Origin: an uncultured Bacteroidota bacterium
GTDB taxonomy: Bacteria; Bacteroidota; Bacteroidia; Bacteroidales; GWA2-32-17
Reading direction: 5' to 3'
DNA length: 43,499 bases
NCBI GenBank assembly: GCA_903837285.1
Contig: CAILUD010000093.1
Coordinates: 1 to 43,499, forward strand
The notes beneath the pieces were generated by a model. It had not been told where the DNA came from and made no database searches. It worked only from the letters and a program-made list of their open reading frames with translations. Below are positions 17,090 to 24,696 of the stretch, piece by piece. The translations under genes and the position numbers were made by a program. Numbering within the stretch: position 1 is the stretch's first letter; the number at the start of each line of letters is the position of its first letter.

Positions 17090-18244
17090 TTATAATGCTC
17101 TGTCTATAAATAAAATTCCGTTTAAGTGATCAATTTCATGTTGAAAAATTATTGCAGTAAAATTTGTTCCCGAATAACCTTCAATAATTTCTGAGTGGTG
17201 TGTTCCATCAAGTAAATCGTATTCAACTCCCACTGCTGCAAATCGAACAGTTGTTTTGGTAACACCGGGAATAGAAAGACAACCATCGCCAGCAAAATTT
17301 ATTATTTTGTAAGTTGTATTAACTATTCTTGGATTTAAATAAACTTCAACCGGTTTTCCAATTTTATCAAGTCGTTTTACTAAAATAATATTTCGGTTTA
17401 TACCAACTTGCGGAGCTGCAATGCCAACGCCACCTGATGAAGCGGCTAATGAAAGTCTCATTCTGTTTATTATTCTAATTAATACGGCATTTGTAGAATC
17501 GGGACGAACATTAACCGAAGTTTTTCTTAACACTAATGAATCAGAATAACTCGTTGTAAGGTAAATTCTCATGGCTAAAGTATCAGCCATTATTGTGTCA
17601 ATTTCTGTTCCTGTAAAAGCAAGAGGATCAACAGTAAACGCAAGAACGCCTCCGTTTAGGTGAGCCATTTCGTGTTGAAGAATTGCAGCAGTTTCCATTT
17701 CTATTAATTCAGAATGATGACTGCCGTCTATTGAATAATAATCAACTGAAACTAAATTGTAGCGGGTTATGTAAGATGGAAAAACACCAGGCGAAGTAAT
17801 GCAGCTATCTTGAACTTCTGAGGATGCGTTTGAGTGTTGGGTGATTTTTGGGTTAATAAAAACTTCAAGCGGGCTTCCTGTTTTATCTTTTCTTCGGATA
17901 ATTATTATGTTTCTGTTTATTCCAATTTCGGGAGCCGTTATTCCGTTTATATTTCCTTCAAAAGAAGAAATAGTGCGAAACATTCTGTTTATTAAATACT
18001 TTGTAGTATCACTCGAAATTCTAACGTTATGCGAGTGTTTCTTTAAAATCTCAGCATCGGTAGCTACAAAAGCAGAAAGAATGGGAAATGGTTGAGTGGA
18101 ATCCGAGTAATAAATTTTAATTGCCTCGGCGGAAGTATAGCTAAGACTATCTTCTCCAGGGAATAACTCATTCTGTTTTTTACAGCCCTGGATAACAGTT
18201 ACCCATGTGGTTATAAAGAGTAAAATGTATACAAATAACTTCAT
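17090..18244 (-). CDS. lipoprotein with two tandem peptide deformylase domains
   Basis: This 384-aa protein begins with a lipoprotein signal (hydrophobic stretch then IQGC, lipid Cys at 21). It then carries two peptide-deformylase-like domains. The second (about 235-384) has all three family motifs: GVGIAAPQVG (272-281), DGCLSIPG (320-327) and QHEIDHLNG (368-376). The first (about 60-215) keeps the metal ligands Cys148 and HEMAH (191-195), but motif 1 is GITAPEIG, with Gln changed to Glu, and motif 2 is DSCITSPG. Ordinary deformylases are single-domain and cytosolic, removing formyl groups from nascent proteins. A lipid-anchored double domain must act outside the cytoplasm, so the substrate is unknown. 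Both domains share GINRNII(I/L)V, suggesting internal duplication. The upstream gene is the Memo-AMMECR1 fusion, 88 bases away. Confidence 0.88.
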   Translation of the reverse strand: MKLFVYILLFITTWVTVIQGCKKQNELFPGEDSLSYTSAEAIKIYYSDSTQPFPILSAFVATDAEILKKHSHNVRISSDTTKYLINRMFRTISSFEGNINGITAPEIGINRNIIIIRRKDKTGSPLEVFINPKITQHSNASSEVQDSCITSPGVFPSYITRYNLVSVDYYSIDGSHHSELIEMETAAILQHEMAHLNGGVLAFTVDPLAFTGTEIDTIMADTLAMRIYLTTSYSDSLVLRKTSVNVRPDSTNAVLIRIINRMRLSLAASSGGVGIAAPQVGINRNIILVKRLDKIGKPVEVYLNPRIVNTTYKIINFAGDGCLSIPGVTKTTVRFAAVGVEYDLLDGTHHSEIIEGYSGTNFTAIIFQHEIDHLNGILFIDRAL

Positions 18245-18265
18245 ATATTTAAAATTATAAGACTG

Positions 18266-18273
18266 TAAATTTA
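18266..18273 (-). promoter_or_regulatory. possible -7 box before the tandem deformylase gene
   Basis: TAAATTTA, in the context CGTAAATTTAC on the minus strand, resembles the Bacteroidota -7 element TAnnTTTG and lies 22 bases before the start codon. No clear TTG -33 element is seen, so this is weak. Confidence 0.3.
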
Positions 18274-18332
18274 CGATTTTTTAGAAAAGACTAATATCTA
18301 AATATATTATTTTAAGTTCTTTTCACATTTAT

Positions 18333-19832
18333 TTATTCATGAAAAATAATCGCTTCATAAACAAATAGTTCGGCAGCTTTCCAGCCGTCCCAACCAATTC
18401 CTGTTTTGTCTTGGGAGCAATGTCCAACAAATTCTTCTTTAGTCCAGTTGGTTTCTGTTGCTACCTGAGGTAAGAAAGTTCCAGAATTTCTGCCTTGTTT
18501 TATATAAATTCCATGTTTGCCAAGTTCTAGTTCGTTAATGGAATTAATTTTTTTAAGAGGAGTTAAAACAGAAATTTCAATTTCAATACTGTCAAGTTCG
18601 GAGCTGTTAACTTGTGCAAACCGATTGTCGTGAACGGCAGATGAAATTGCCATATTTTGGATAATTTTATATAATGCGGTATCTTGAGAAAAACTTCCTA
18701 TACAGCCTCTAAGTTTTCCGTTTTTGTGAAGTGTTACAAATGCCCCGCAATGAGTTTTTAAATTGTCTGAAAAATTATAGTTGGCAGAATCTTTACTGTT
18801 TTGTAAGTAACAACTTATTGAGTTTCGGGCTAGATTAAGTAATGTTTTTTTTTCGTCTTCAGAAAGCGAAAAAGAATTTTTGTCTTTTTCATTTGTTATT
18901 TGTTTGGAAATGGCAATTGCATGATATCCTACAACTTTTATTTTGTCACCATAAGGTGAATCGCCACTGTTTAAGTATTGAATTTCAGAGTATTTAAAGT
19001 CGGGATTGTTTTCTGTCACGTACATAAGTGTTAGCACAGATGTCCAACCACAAAGGCTCGTTACCAAACCACCGGTTTTTGCTTTTTTGTTATTTGCAAT
19101 TGCCGTTACTAATTCGTTAGGGTTATTTGTTAAAATTGCCGAAGCGGTAGACATATCAGCTTTTTTAGCATCTGTGTATGATGGATAATGTGAGAAGTCG
19201 CTACTTATTACAAATAAATTTTTTGAATTAAAATAAGGTTTTAAAATCTCTGCAAGTTTTTTACAGTCAGCGGGATTATCGGTTCCTAAAACGATTGGAA
19301 TAATTTGCAATTTTTTTCCAAATTTGTATTGTAAAAATGGTAGCTGAACTTCAATGGAATGTTCGGTAAAGTGTGGTTGAGGGTAGTTTTGTATAAAGTC
19401 ACTATTTTCTTTAACAAGTTTGTTTGCTAATGTTGTATTTACCTTTACTTCTCCTAATGGGGTTTCGTAATTTCCGTCACAATATACAGAAATGCCATCA
19501 AAAAGCATAACATGGCTTGAGGCCAGAATAAAAACATTTTCGTAATCATTATTAATATCAATTTGATTAAATGCTGATGCAGCAACCTGTCCCGAAAAAA
19601 CATAACCAGCATGAGGAGAAATAACTGCTATTGTGCTATTTGTTAAATTAGGTTTTGCGTTTGCAAAATATTTTTTTAATTCTTCTTGTAGTTCGGCTTT
19701 CTCTTCTGGGTAGAATTTACCCGCTACGTATGCTTTACGATTTTTCATAGTTGTATTTTCTTGCTGACCATTACAATGTAAAGTTATTATAATTGATAAA
19801 ATTATAAAAGCGATACAATGGTAAAAGTTCAT
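18333..19832 (-). CDS. exported Memo (AmmeMemoRadiSam B) - AMMECR1 (A) fusion protein
   Basis: This 499-aa protein has an N-terminal hydrophobic export signal (residues 1 to about 22). A Memo-like domain (about 30-310) follows. It keeps SPHAGY (His74), SSH (His107), EHSIEVQLPFL (His158), SSDFSHY and LCGW (Cys261), the positions that bind metal in Memo proteins. An AMMECR1 domain (about 321-499) carries LRGCIGS (374-380). In many genomes these two domains occur with a radical SAM protein (AmmeMemoRadiSam system); none is visible here. An alternative start at residue 29 would remove the signal, but the promoter-like box and the good hydrophobic stretch favour the longer form. The function of the family is unsettled, so I name no reaction. 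Confidence 0.88.
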   Translation of the reverse strand: MNFYHCIAFIILSIIITLHCNGQQENTTMKNRKAYVAGKFYPEEKAELQEELKKYFANAKPNLTNSTIAVISPHAGYVFSGQVAASAFNQIDINNDYENVFILASSHVMLFDGISVYCDGNYETPLGEVKVNTTLANKLVKENSDFIQNYPQPHFTEHSIEVQLPFLQYKFGKKLQIIPIVLGTDNPADCKKLAEILKPYFNSKNLFVISSDFSHYPSYTDAKKADMSTASAILTNNPNELVTAIANNKKAKTGGLVTSLCGWTSVLTLMYVTENNPDFKYSEIQYLNSGDSPYGDKIKVVGYHAIAISKQITNEKDKNSFSLSEDEKKTLLNLARNSISCYLQNSKDSANYNFSDNLKTHCGAFVTLHKNGKLRGCIGSFSQDTALYKIIQNMAISSAVHDNRFAQVNSSELDSIEIEISVLTPLKKINSINELELGKHGIYIKQGRNSGTFLPQVATETNWTKEEFVGHCSQDKTGIGWDGWKAAELFVYEAIIFHE

Positions 19833-19865
19833 TTAAATGATATTTGTTTAGCGTAAGAGAGACTT

Positions 19866-19873
19866 CAAATATA
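19866..19873 (-). promoter_or_regulatory. putative -7 promoter box of the Memo-AMMECR1 gene
   Basis: TATATTTG on the minus strand matches the Bacteroidota -7 consensus TAnnTTTG and lies 34 bases before the start codon of the fusion gene. A convincing TTG -33 element is not visible. Confidence 0.4.
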
Positions 19874-19964
19874 ATAAATTTTGTAATTTAAAGTCCTTTC
19901 TTCGTCATTCAAACTATTCGAAGCACTTTTCTCCCCTAAGATAAACGGGGATGGATTTCGAACT

Positions 19965-20001
19965 AGATCCTTCATTTCGTTTCACTCCATTCAGGATGAC
20001 A
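19965..20001 (-). repeat. 37-bp dispersed palindromic repeat (TGTCATCCTGA...GGATCT family)
   Basis: Read on the minus strand it runs from TGTCATCCTGA to GAAGGATCT. It has the same length and ends as the copies at 29929-29965 and 30033-30069. No gene overlaps it. Confidence 0.7.
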
Positions 20002-20047
20002 AAACACGCGATACATTCAGAGCCATTTCTTCGTAAGGGTAAACTCT

Positions 20048-20130
20048 GCGATGAACAATATCACCAAATATAATCATACGTTTTAGTCTTTCAGAAAAAA
20101 GCGATGAACTTTATCACCTAAGGTAATCTA
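20048..20130 (+). promoter_or_regulatory. pair of about 28-bp direct repeats, 53 bp apart
   Basis: GCGATGAAC, two variable bases, TATCACC, then TAATC recurs at 20048 and 20101, with about 23 of 28 positions equal. The second copy ends about 14 bases before the putative -33 element of the downstream gene. It could be an operator or simply part of a dispersed repeat. Confidence 0.4.
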
Positions 20131-20143
20131 GTGTAGTTTATAG

Positions 20144-20171
20144 TTGAATTCGCTTTCTTTTTATAATTTTG
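20144..20171 (+). promoter_or_regulatory. promoter of the DUF6798-like gene
   Basis: TTG at 20144-20146 and an exact TAnnTTTG box (TAATTTTG, 20164-20171) are 20 bases apart, matching the Bacteroidota -33/-7 pattern. Transcription would start near 20178, ahead of the ATG at 20204. This argues that the TTG is a promoter element rather than a start codon. Confidence 0.6.
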
Positions 20172-20203
20172 GAAATTATATTAAAAACAACTTACCTTCG
20201 TTT

Positions 20204-21736
20204 ATGAATTTTAAAAAATCATTATTTATTCTTTTAGCTGCAATTGCGGTGTATTTTTTAATGATTTTACATCATGGTTACGAATTGGGAAGAAGCGATC
20301 ATGCTCAGGCGGCATATGGTTTTTACTTAAACGACAATTCGCTGTTTGCAAACGATTTTTACATTCAGTCGCTTGCTCACCAAACACCAAATGAAAGAAC
20401 ATTTTATGGTTATTTTATTTCTTTAGCAGGAAAAACTCTGCCTTTTTTAAGTTTTGTATTTCATTTTATTTTTTCAATTATTTTATTGTTAGGGATTAGA
20501 AAAATTGCTTCTAAGTTTATTCAAAGCGAATGGGTTAGGTGGTTAGCAATATTGGCTCTTTTTATTGGGTTTTATAATATTCATTTAGGAAGTAATGAAC
20601 TTTACTATAATTCATTTATTCCAAGCTTGCCTGCAAAGGCAATAGGAGTGTGGGGATTATGGTGCTTTATAACTAAAAAATATTTTTTTAGTTCATTATT
20701 ACTTTCACTTTCTTTATTGTTTCAGCCACTTGTTGGAGTTCAGTTGCTGGTGATTTGTACAACCGTATATTTTATTATAGCTATTACAAGAAAGAAAAAA
20801 ATAGAATTTAAAAAATTATTGTATTTTGTTATGCCTGCAGTTATCATTACAGTGCCATTTATTCTTACTGCATTAATAAAGTTTAATAGTGCAAATGTGC
20901 CTGATAAGTATATTTTTGATGTGTTTTTCAATTTCCGCAATCCACATCATTTTATACCATCATATTTTCCTTTAAGGAATTATATAATTATTATTCCGTT
21001 ATTTGGGTTAGCATTACTGTATTATAAAAAAAAGTTTTCTGAAATTATGTACTTTGTTTTTATAGTATTAATGGGATGTATTGTTTATTCCTTTTTTATT
21101 GAGGTATTGCACAATCAAGCAGTTGCTTCAACGCAGTGGTTTAAATCATCTATATGGGTTGAAATGCTTGCGGTAATTGCTTTGTTTGCAATTTTAGAAA
21201 AAACCATAAAACAAATAATTAAAACTAAATTTTTAAAATGGCAGAAATTATTTAATGTTGCGATAGTAATGTTTGTAATCATTGTTATTTCTTTATTTCC
21301 ATATAAGTTACCGTGGAAAGTAAAGTATGATTTTGAACCCTATCTTTCAATTGATCCTGCTGTAGAAATTTCAAGAATTGCAAAAAACGAAACACCTGTT
21401 AATTCTTGCTTTGTTACTCCTATAGATTTTACAGAATTGAAGTTTCATGGACAACGAAGTACTTACGTTGATTATAAATTACCGGTTCATTCTAAAGCTG
21501 GAATTGTTGAATGGATGCAACGTGTAGCTCGTCTATATAGCATCGATTACAGGGGAAATGAAAGAGGTTTTGATGTAACTAAGAATGCAAATGAAAATTA
21601 TAAATCCTTGACAGCACAAAATTTTATTGCTTTAAAGAAATTTGGCGTTACACATATTCTTACTGATGTTTGGCAAAAACTTCCTTTCGAAATAATGGGG
21701 AAAAACAGTGAATATATAATTTATAAAATTCCTTAA
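20204..21736 (+). CDS. polytopic membrane protein, DUF6798-like
   Basis: With the ATG at 20204 this is a 510-aa protein. A TTG at 20144 would add 20 residues but coincides with a promoter element. About ten or eleven membrane helices occupy residues 1 to about 380, beginning LFILLAAIAVYFLMI. A charged loop after the first helix reads HHGYELGRSDHAQAAYG. The C-terminal soluble part (about 390-510) has VNSCFVTPIDFTELKF and GQRSTYVDYKLP, which resembles the DUF6798 family. The GT-C glycosyltransferase-like topology with an acidic first loop hints at lipid-linked sugar transfer, but no activity can be assigned. The HMG-CoA lyase gene follows after 14 bases. Confidence 0.75.
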   Translation: MNFKKSLFILLAAIAVYFLMILHHGYELGRSDHAQAAYGFYLNDNSLFANDFYIQSLAHQTPNERTFYGYFISLAGKTLPFLSFVFHFIFSIILLLGIRKIASKFIQSEWVRWLAILALFIGFYNIHLGSNELYYNSFIPSLPAKAIGVWGLWCFITKKYFFSSLLLSLSLLFQPLVGVQLLVICTTVYFIIAITRKKKIEFKKLLYFVMPAVIITVPFILTALIKFNSANVPDKYIFDVFFNFRNPHHFIPSYFPLRNYIIIIPLFGLALLYYKKKFSEIMYFVFIVLMGCIVYSFFIEVLHNQAVASTQWFKSSIWVEMLAVIALFAILEKTIKQIIKTKFLKWQKLFNVAIVMFVIIVISLFPYKLPWKVKYDFEPYLSIDPAVEISRIAKNETPVNSCFVTPIDFTELKFHGQRSTYVDYKLPVHSKAGIVEWMQRVARLYSIDYRGNERGFDVTKNANENYKSLTAQNFIALKKFGVTHILTDVWQKLPFEIMGKNSEYIIYKIP

Positions 21737-21750
21737 TTACAAAAACAACT

Positions 21751-22602
21751 ATGAGAATTGTTGCGACACCTAGAGATGCCATGCAGGGCAAAAAGACTTT
21801 TATTCCAACAAAATTAAAAGCGGAATATATAAATTGTTTATTAAAAGTTGGTTTTGACACAATTGATTTTGGCAGCTTTGTTTCGCCAAAAGCGATTCCT
21901 CAGTTAAGTGATACAGTTGAAGTTTTGAAAATGCTTGATTTGTCTGATACCAATACAAAGCTTTTAGCAATTGTTGGCAATTTAAAAGGAGCTCAAATCG
22001 GTTCATCTTTTGACGAAATAAGTTATTTTGGTTACCCTTTTTCAATTTCAAATACCTTTTTAAAACTAAATATTAATTCGAATGTTGACGGGGCTTTGGG
22101 AACTATTTCTGAAATGCAGAATCTCGTTTCAAAATCAAATAAAGAACTGGTAATTTATTTTTCAATGGCATTTGGAAATCCATATGGTGATGAACATAGC
22201 GATGAATTGGTAATTAAAGCAATTGAAAAATTGCAGAATATCGGAATTAAAACAATTAGCTTAGCTGACACATTGGGTGTTGGTGATAATACAGTTATTG
22301 CAAATTCATTTTCTCAGATTAAAAAGGAATTTCCAAAAATTGAACTTGGAATGCATTTACATGTTTCGCTTGAGGAGGCAAATGGAAAAATTGATGCTGC
22401 GTTCAAAGCTGGCTGTAGATATTTTGATGTTGCAATGCTTGGAATGGGCGGTTGCCCAATGTCGGCTCACAGCATGGTTGGAAATCTTAGCACAGAACAA
22501 TTAATGGAATATTTAGAATATAATAATTTGGAAGTTCCATTAAAGAAAGAAAAACTCGAAGATGCCGTAATGAAAGCAATGCAAGTTTTTCAGTTTGATT
22601 AA
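21751..22602 (+). CDS. hydroxymethylglutaryl-CoA lyase-like protein
   Basis: This 283-aa protein belongs to the HMGL-like TIM-barrel family. HMG-CoA lyase splits HMG-CoA into acetoacetate and acetyl-CoA in leucine and ketone-body metabolism. Key features are TPRDAMQ near the N-terminus (Arg and Asp of the active site), GMHLHVSLEEA with the metal-binding His pair, and the glycine-rich Cys loop MGGCPMSAHSMVGN. The pattern fits HMG-CoA lyase better than isopropylmalate or citramalate synthase. It starts 14 bases after the membrane protein gene and is probably co-transcribed with it, though no functional link is evident. Confidence 0.88.
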   Translation: MRIVATPRDAMQGKKTFIPTKLKAEYINCLLKVGFDTIDFGSFVSPKAIPQLSDTVEVLKMLDLSDTNTKLLAIVGNLKGAQIGSSFDEISYFGYPFSISNTFLKLNINSNVDGALGTISEMQNLVSKSNKELVIYFSMAFGNPYGDEHSDELVIKAIEKLQNIGIKTISLADTLGVGDNTVIANSFSQIKKEFPKIELGMHLHVSLEEANGKIDAAFKAGCRYFDVAMLGMGGCPMSAHSMVGNLSTEQLMEYLEYNNLEVPLKKEKLEDAVMKAMQVFQFD

Positions 22603-22611
22603 AAAAAACCT

Positions 22612-23628
22612 TTACAATTCTCTTATTACTTCAATGGTTCTGCTAATCATTTCGGGACTAATATCCAAATGCGTAATTAATCTTATTTTAGTTTCAGAAA
22701 TAGGCAAACAAAGTATGTTGTTTTCTTTTAATTTAGATTGAAGTGTTGCTGCTGAAAATCTGTTTTTTACTTCTAGGATTATAATATTTGTTTCAACTGG
22801 CCTAATGTTACTAATAAAATCTTTTTTAGAAAATTCTTCGGCTAAAAGTTTTGCATGTTTATGATCTTCTGTTAATCTTTCAACATTGTTTTCAAGTGCA
22901 TATATTCCGGCAGCAGCAATATATCCTGCCTGTCGCATTCCACCTCCAAAAACTTTGCGAATTCGTCGCGCTTGTTTAATAAAATCTTTTTTTCCTAACA
23001 ATATGCTGCCTATGGGTGCACCCAGGCCTTTACTTAAACAAACCGAAATACTGTCGAATATTTTTCCGTATTGTAAAGGTGATTCGTCTTTTGCAACCAA
23101 AGCATTCCATAGCCGTGCTCCATCTAAATGAAGTTTAATGTTATTGTCAAAGCAAAGTTCTTTTATTTTAAGCATTTCAGACATTTCGTAACAACTACCA
23201 CCACCACGGTTACCAGTATTTTCAAGGCTAACCAGACTTGTTTTTGGCTTGTGAACATCATCAGGATTAATTGCTGCTTTAATCTGTTCGGCAGTAATAT
23301 GTCCTCTTATTCCATCAATTGCATGAACCTGACAACCAGAATTAAATGCTATTCCACCACCCTCATAAATATAAACGTGACTAAGTTTTTCGCAAATAAC
23401 TTCGTTACCTGGCTGGGTGTGACATTTAATGCCAATCTGGTTGCTCATTGTACCACTTGGACAATATAATGCTGCTTCCATTCCAAATTTTGCTGCAGTC
23501 ATTTCTTCAAGTCTGTTTACCGTTGGATCTTCACAAAAAACATCATCGCCAACTTCTGCAGTAAACATTGCATTTAGCATTGCTGCAGTGGGTTTAGTAA
23601 AAGTATCAGAACGAAAATCTATAATCAT
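22612..23628 (-). CDS. ltaE: low-specificity L-threonine aldolase
   Basis: This PLP enzyme cleaves L-threonine or L-allo-threonine to glycine and acetaldehyde. I choose the ATG whose complement is 23626-23628 (338 aa), because family members start with (I)DFRSDT. A longer start at 23661 would add 11 polar residues. Visible motifs are MIIDFRSDTFTKPT, VGDDVFCEDPTVNRLE, a HLDGARLWNA segment (Asp contacting the PLP ring) and the Schiff-base Lys in VCLSKGLGAPIGS. It is convergent with the HMG-CoA lyase gene, with only 9 bases between the stops. Confidence 0.93.
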   Translation of the reverse strand: MIIDFRSDTFTKPTAAMLNAMFTAEVGDDVFCEDPTVNRLEEMTAAKFGMEAALYCPSGTMSNQIGIKCHTQPGNEVICEKLSHVYIYEGGGIAFNSGCQVHAIDGIRGHITAEQIKAAINPDDVHKPKTSLVSLENTGNRGGGSCYEMSEMLKIKELCFDNNIKLHLDGARLWNALVAKDESPLQYGKIFDSISVCLSKGLGAPIGSILLGKKDFIKQARRIRKVFGGGMRQAGYIAAAGIYALENNVERLTEDHKHAKLLAEEFSKKDFISNIRPVETNIIILEVKNRFSAATLQSKLKENNILCLPISETKIRLITHLDISPEMISRTIEVIREL

Positions 23629-23740
23629 AATTTTATTTTTTGCTTTCACAATTTTAAGCATTTAGTATTTTAGGTGCAAGTTTATCTTTATTTCTTATTT
23701 TGATTTTTCGTATCTTTATCTTGTAAAATTCACGAAATAA

Positions 23741-24214
23741 ATGAAAACAGCTTCCATTAGCGAAATTAAAAAAGAATTATATTCACTTGACGAAAAGGAA
23801 GTGCTGGAGATTTGTTTGCGTGTTGCAAAGTATAAAAAAGATAATAAAGAGTTATTAAATTATCTTTTATTTGAAGCAAGTGATGAAGAAAGTTATATAA
23901 ATACAGTTAAAGAAGAAATTGATAAACAATATACAGAAATAAATAAAAGCAATATTTATTTTGCAAAAAAAAGTCTACGAAAAATTTTAAGATTTACCAA
24001 TATGCAAATTAAATATTCTGGTCTAAAACAAACAGAGGTTGAACTACTTATTCATTTTTGTAAGAAGCTTCGGAAATCGGGAATTGATATAAATAAAAGC
24101 ACTGCGCTTGCAAATATTTATATTCGTCAGGTTCAAAAAATAAGAAAAGCATTAGCAACCCTTCATGAGGATTTACAACACGATTATGAAAGTGATATGA
24201 GGTTAATCGAATAA
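23741..24214 (+). CDS. DUF6155-like protein, unknown function
   Basis: This 157-aa, mostly helical, charged cytosolic protein begins SISEIKKELYSLDEKEVLEICLRV, resembling DUF6155. No catalytic motif or signal peptide is visible. It starts a three-gene plus-strand group with the DUF1456 protein 17 bases downstream and then the outer-membrane barrel. The upstream region (23662-23740) probably holds divergent promoters shared with the aldolase gene. A box-like TATCTTTA lies at 23711-23718. Confidence 0.7.
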   Translation: MKTASISEIKKELYSLDEKEVLEICLRVAKYKKDNKELLNYLLFEASDEESYINTVKEEIDKQYTEINKSNIYFAKKSLRKILRFTNMQIKYSGLKQTEVELLIHFCKKLRKSGIDINKSTALANIYIRQVQKIRKALATLHEDLQHDYESDMRLIE

Positions 24215-24231
24215 TTAAAAAAAACAATAAC

Positions 24232-24696
24232 ATGAACAACAACGACATATTACGCCGTATTCGTTATACTTTCGATTTTAACGATACAAAAATGATAGAA
24301 TTATTTGCATTGGCAGACCATTTGGTAACCAGGGCAGAAATAAGTGATTGGTTAAAAAAAGATGATGATCCGGCATATAAGGAGTTACAAGATGTTGAAA
24401 TGGCAATTTTTTTGAATGGATTTATTAATGAGAAACGTGGAAAAAAAGAAGGTGTACAGCCAGAACCGGAAAAAAGATTGAATAATAACATTATACTACG
24501 AAAACTAAAAATCGCACTAAATCTTAAAGATGAAGATATTTTAGAAATCCTGATGTTAGCTGATTTAAGAATAAGTAAACACGAATTAAGTGCATTTTTT
24601 CGCAATCCAAATCAGGAACAATACAGACTCTGTAAAGATCAGGTTTTGCGTAATTTTTTGTTTGGGATGCAGAAAAAATATTTAGAAAAAAAGTGA
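24232..24696 (+). CDS. DUF1456 family protein (YehS-like)
   Basis: This 154-aa cytosolic protein consists of two similar halves, each about 65 residues: NNDILRRIRYTFDFND...DWLKKDDD and NNIILRKLKIALNLKD...AFFRNPNQ. This matches DUF1456, whose function is unknown although E. coli YehS belongs to it. The stop codon overlaps the ATG of the next gene by one base (TGATG), implying translational coupling. Confidence 0.88.
   Translation: MNNNDILRRIRYTFDFNDTKMIELFALADHLVTRAEISDWLKKDDDPAYKELQDVEMAIFLNGFINEKRGKKEGVQPEPEKRLNNNIILRKLKIALNLKDEDILEILMLADLRISKHELSAFFRNPNQEQYRLCKDQVLRNFLFGMQKKYLEKK

Larger units (their letters stand above)
19833..20203. other. intergenic region with divergent promoters and repeats
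   Basis: This stretch between divergent genes holds no credible reading frame. It contains a minus-strand promoter-like box (19866-19873), a 37-bp dispersed palindrome (19965-20001) and two roughly 28-bp direct repeats 53 bp apart (20048 and 20101). The plus-strand promoter of the DUF6798-like gene (20144-20171) is also here. Confidence 0.75.

Noticed and set aside
20144..20203. TTG start at 20144 for the membrane protein
   Set aside because: This TTG fits the -33 element of a consensus promoter, and the ATG at 20204 directly precedes the first membrane helix.
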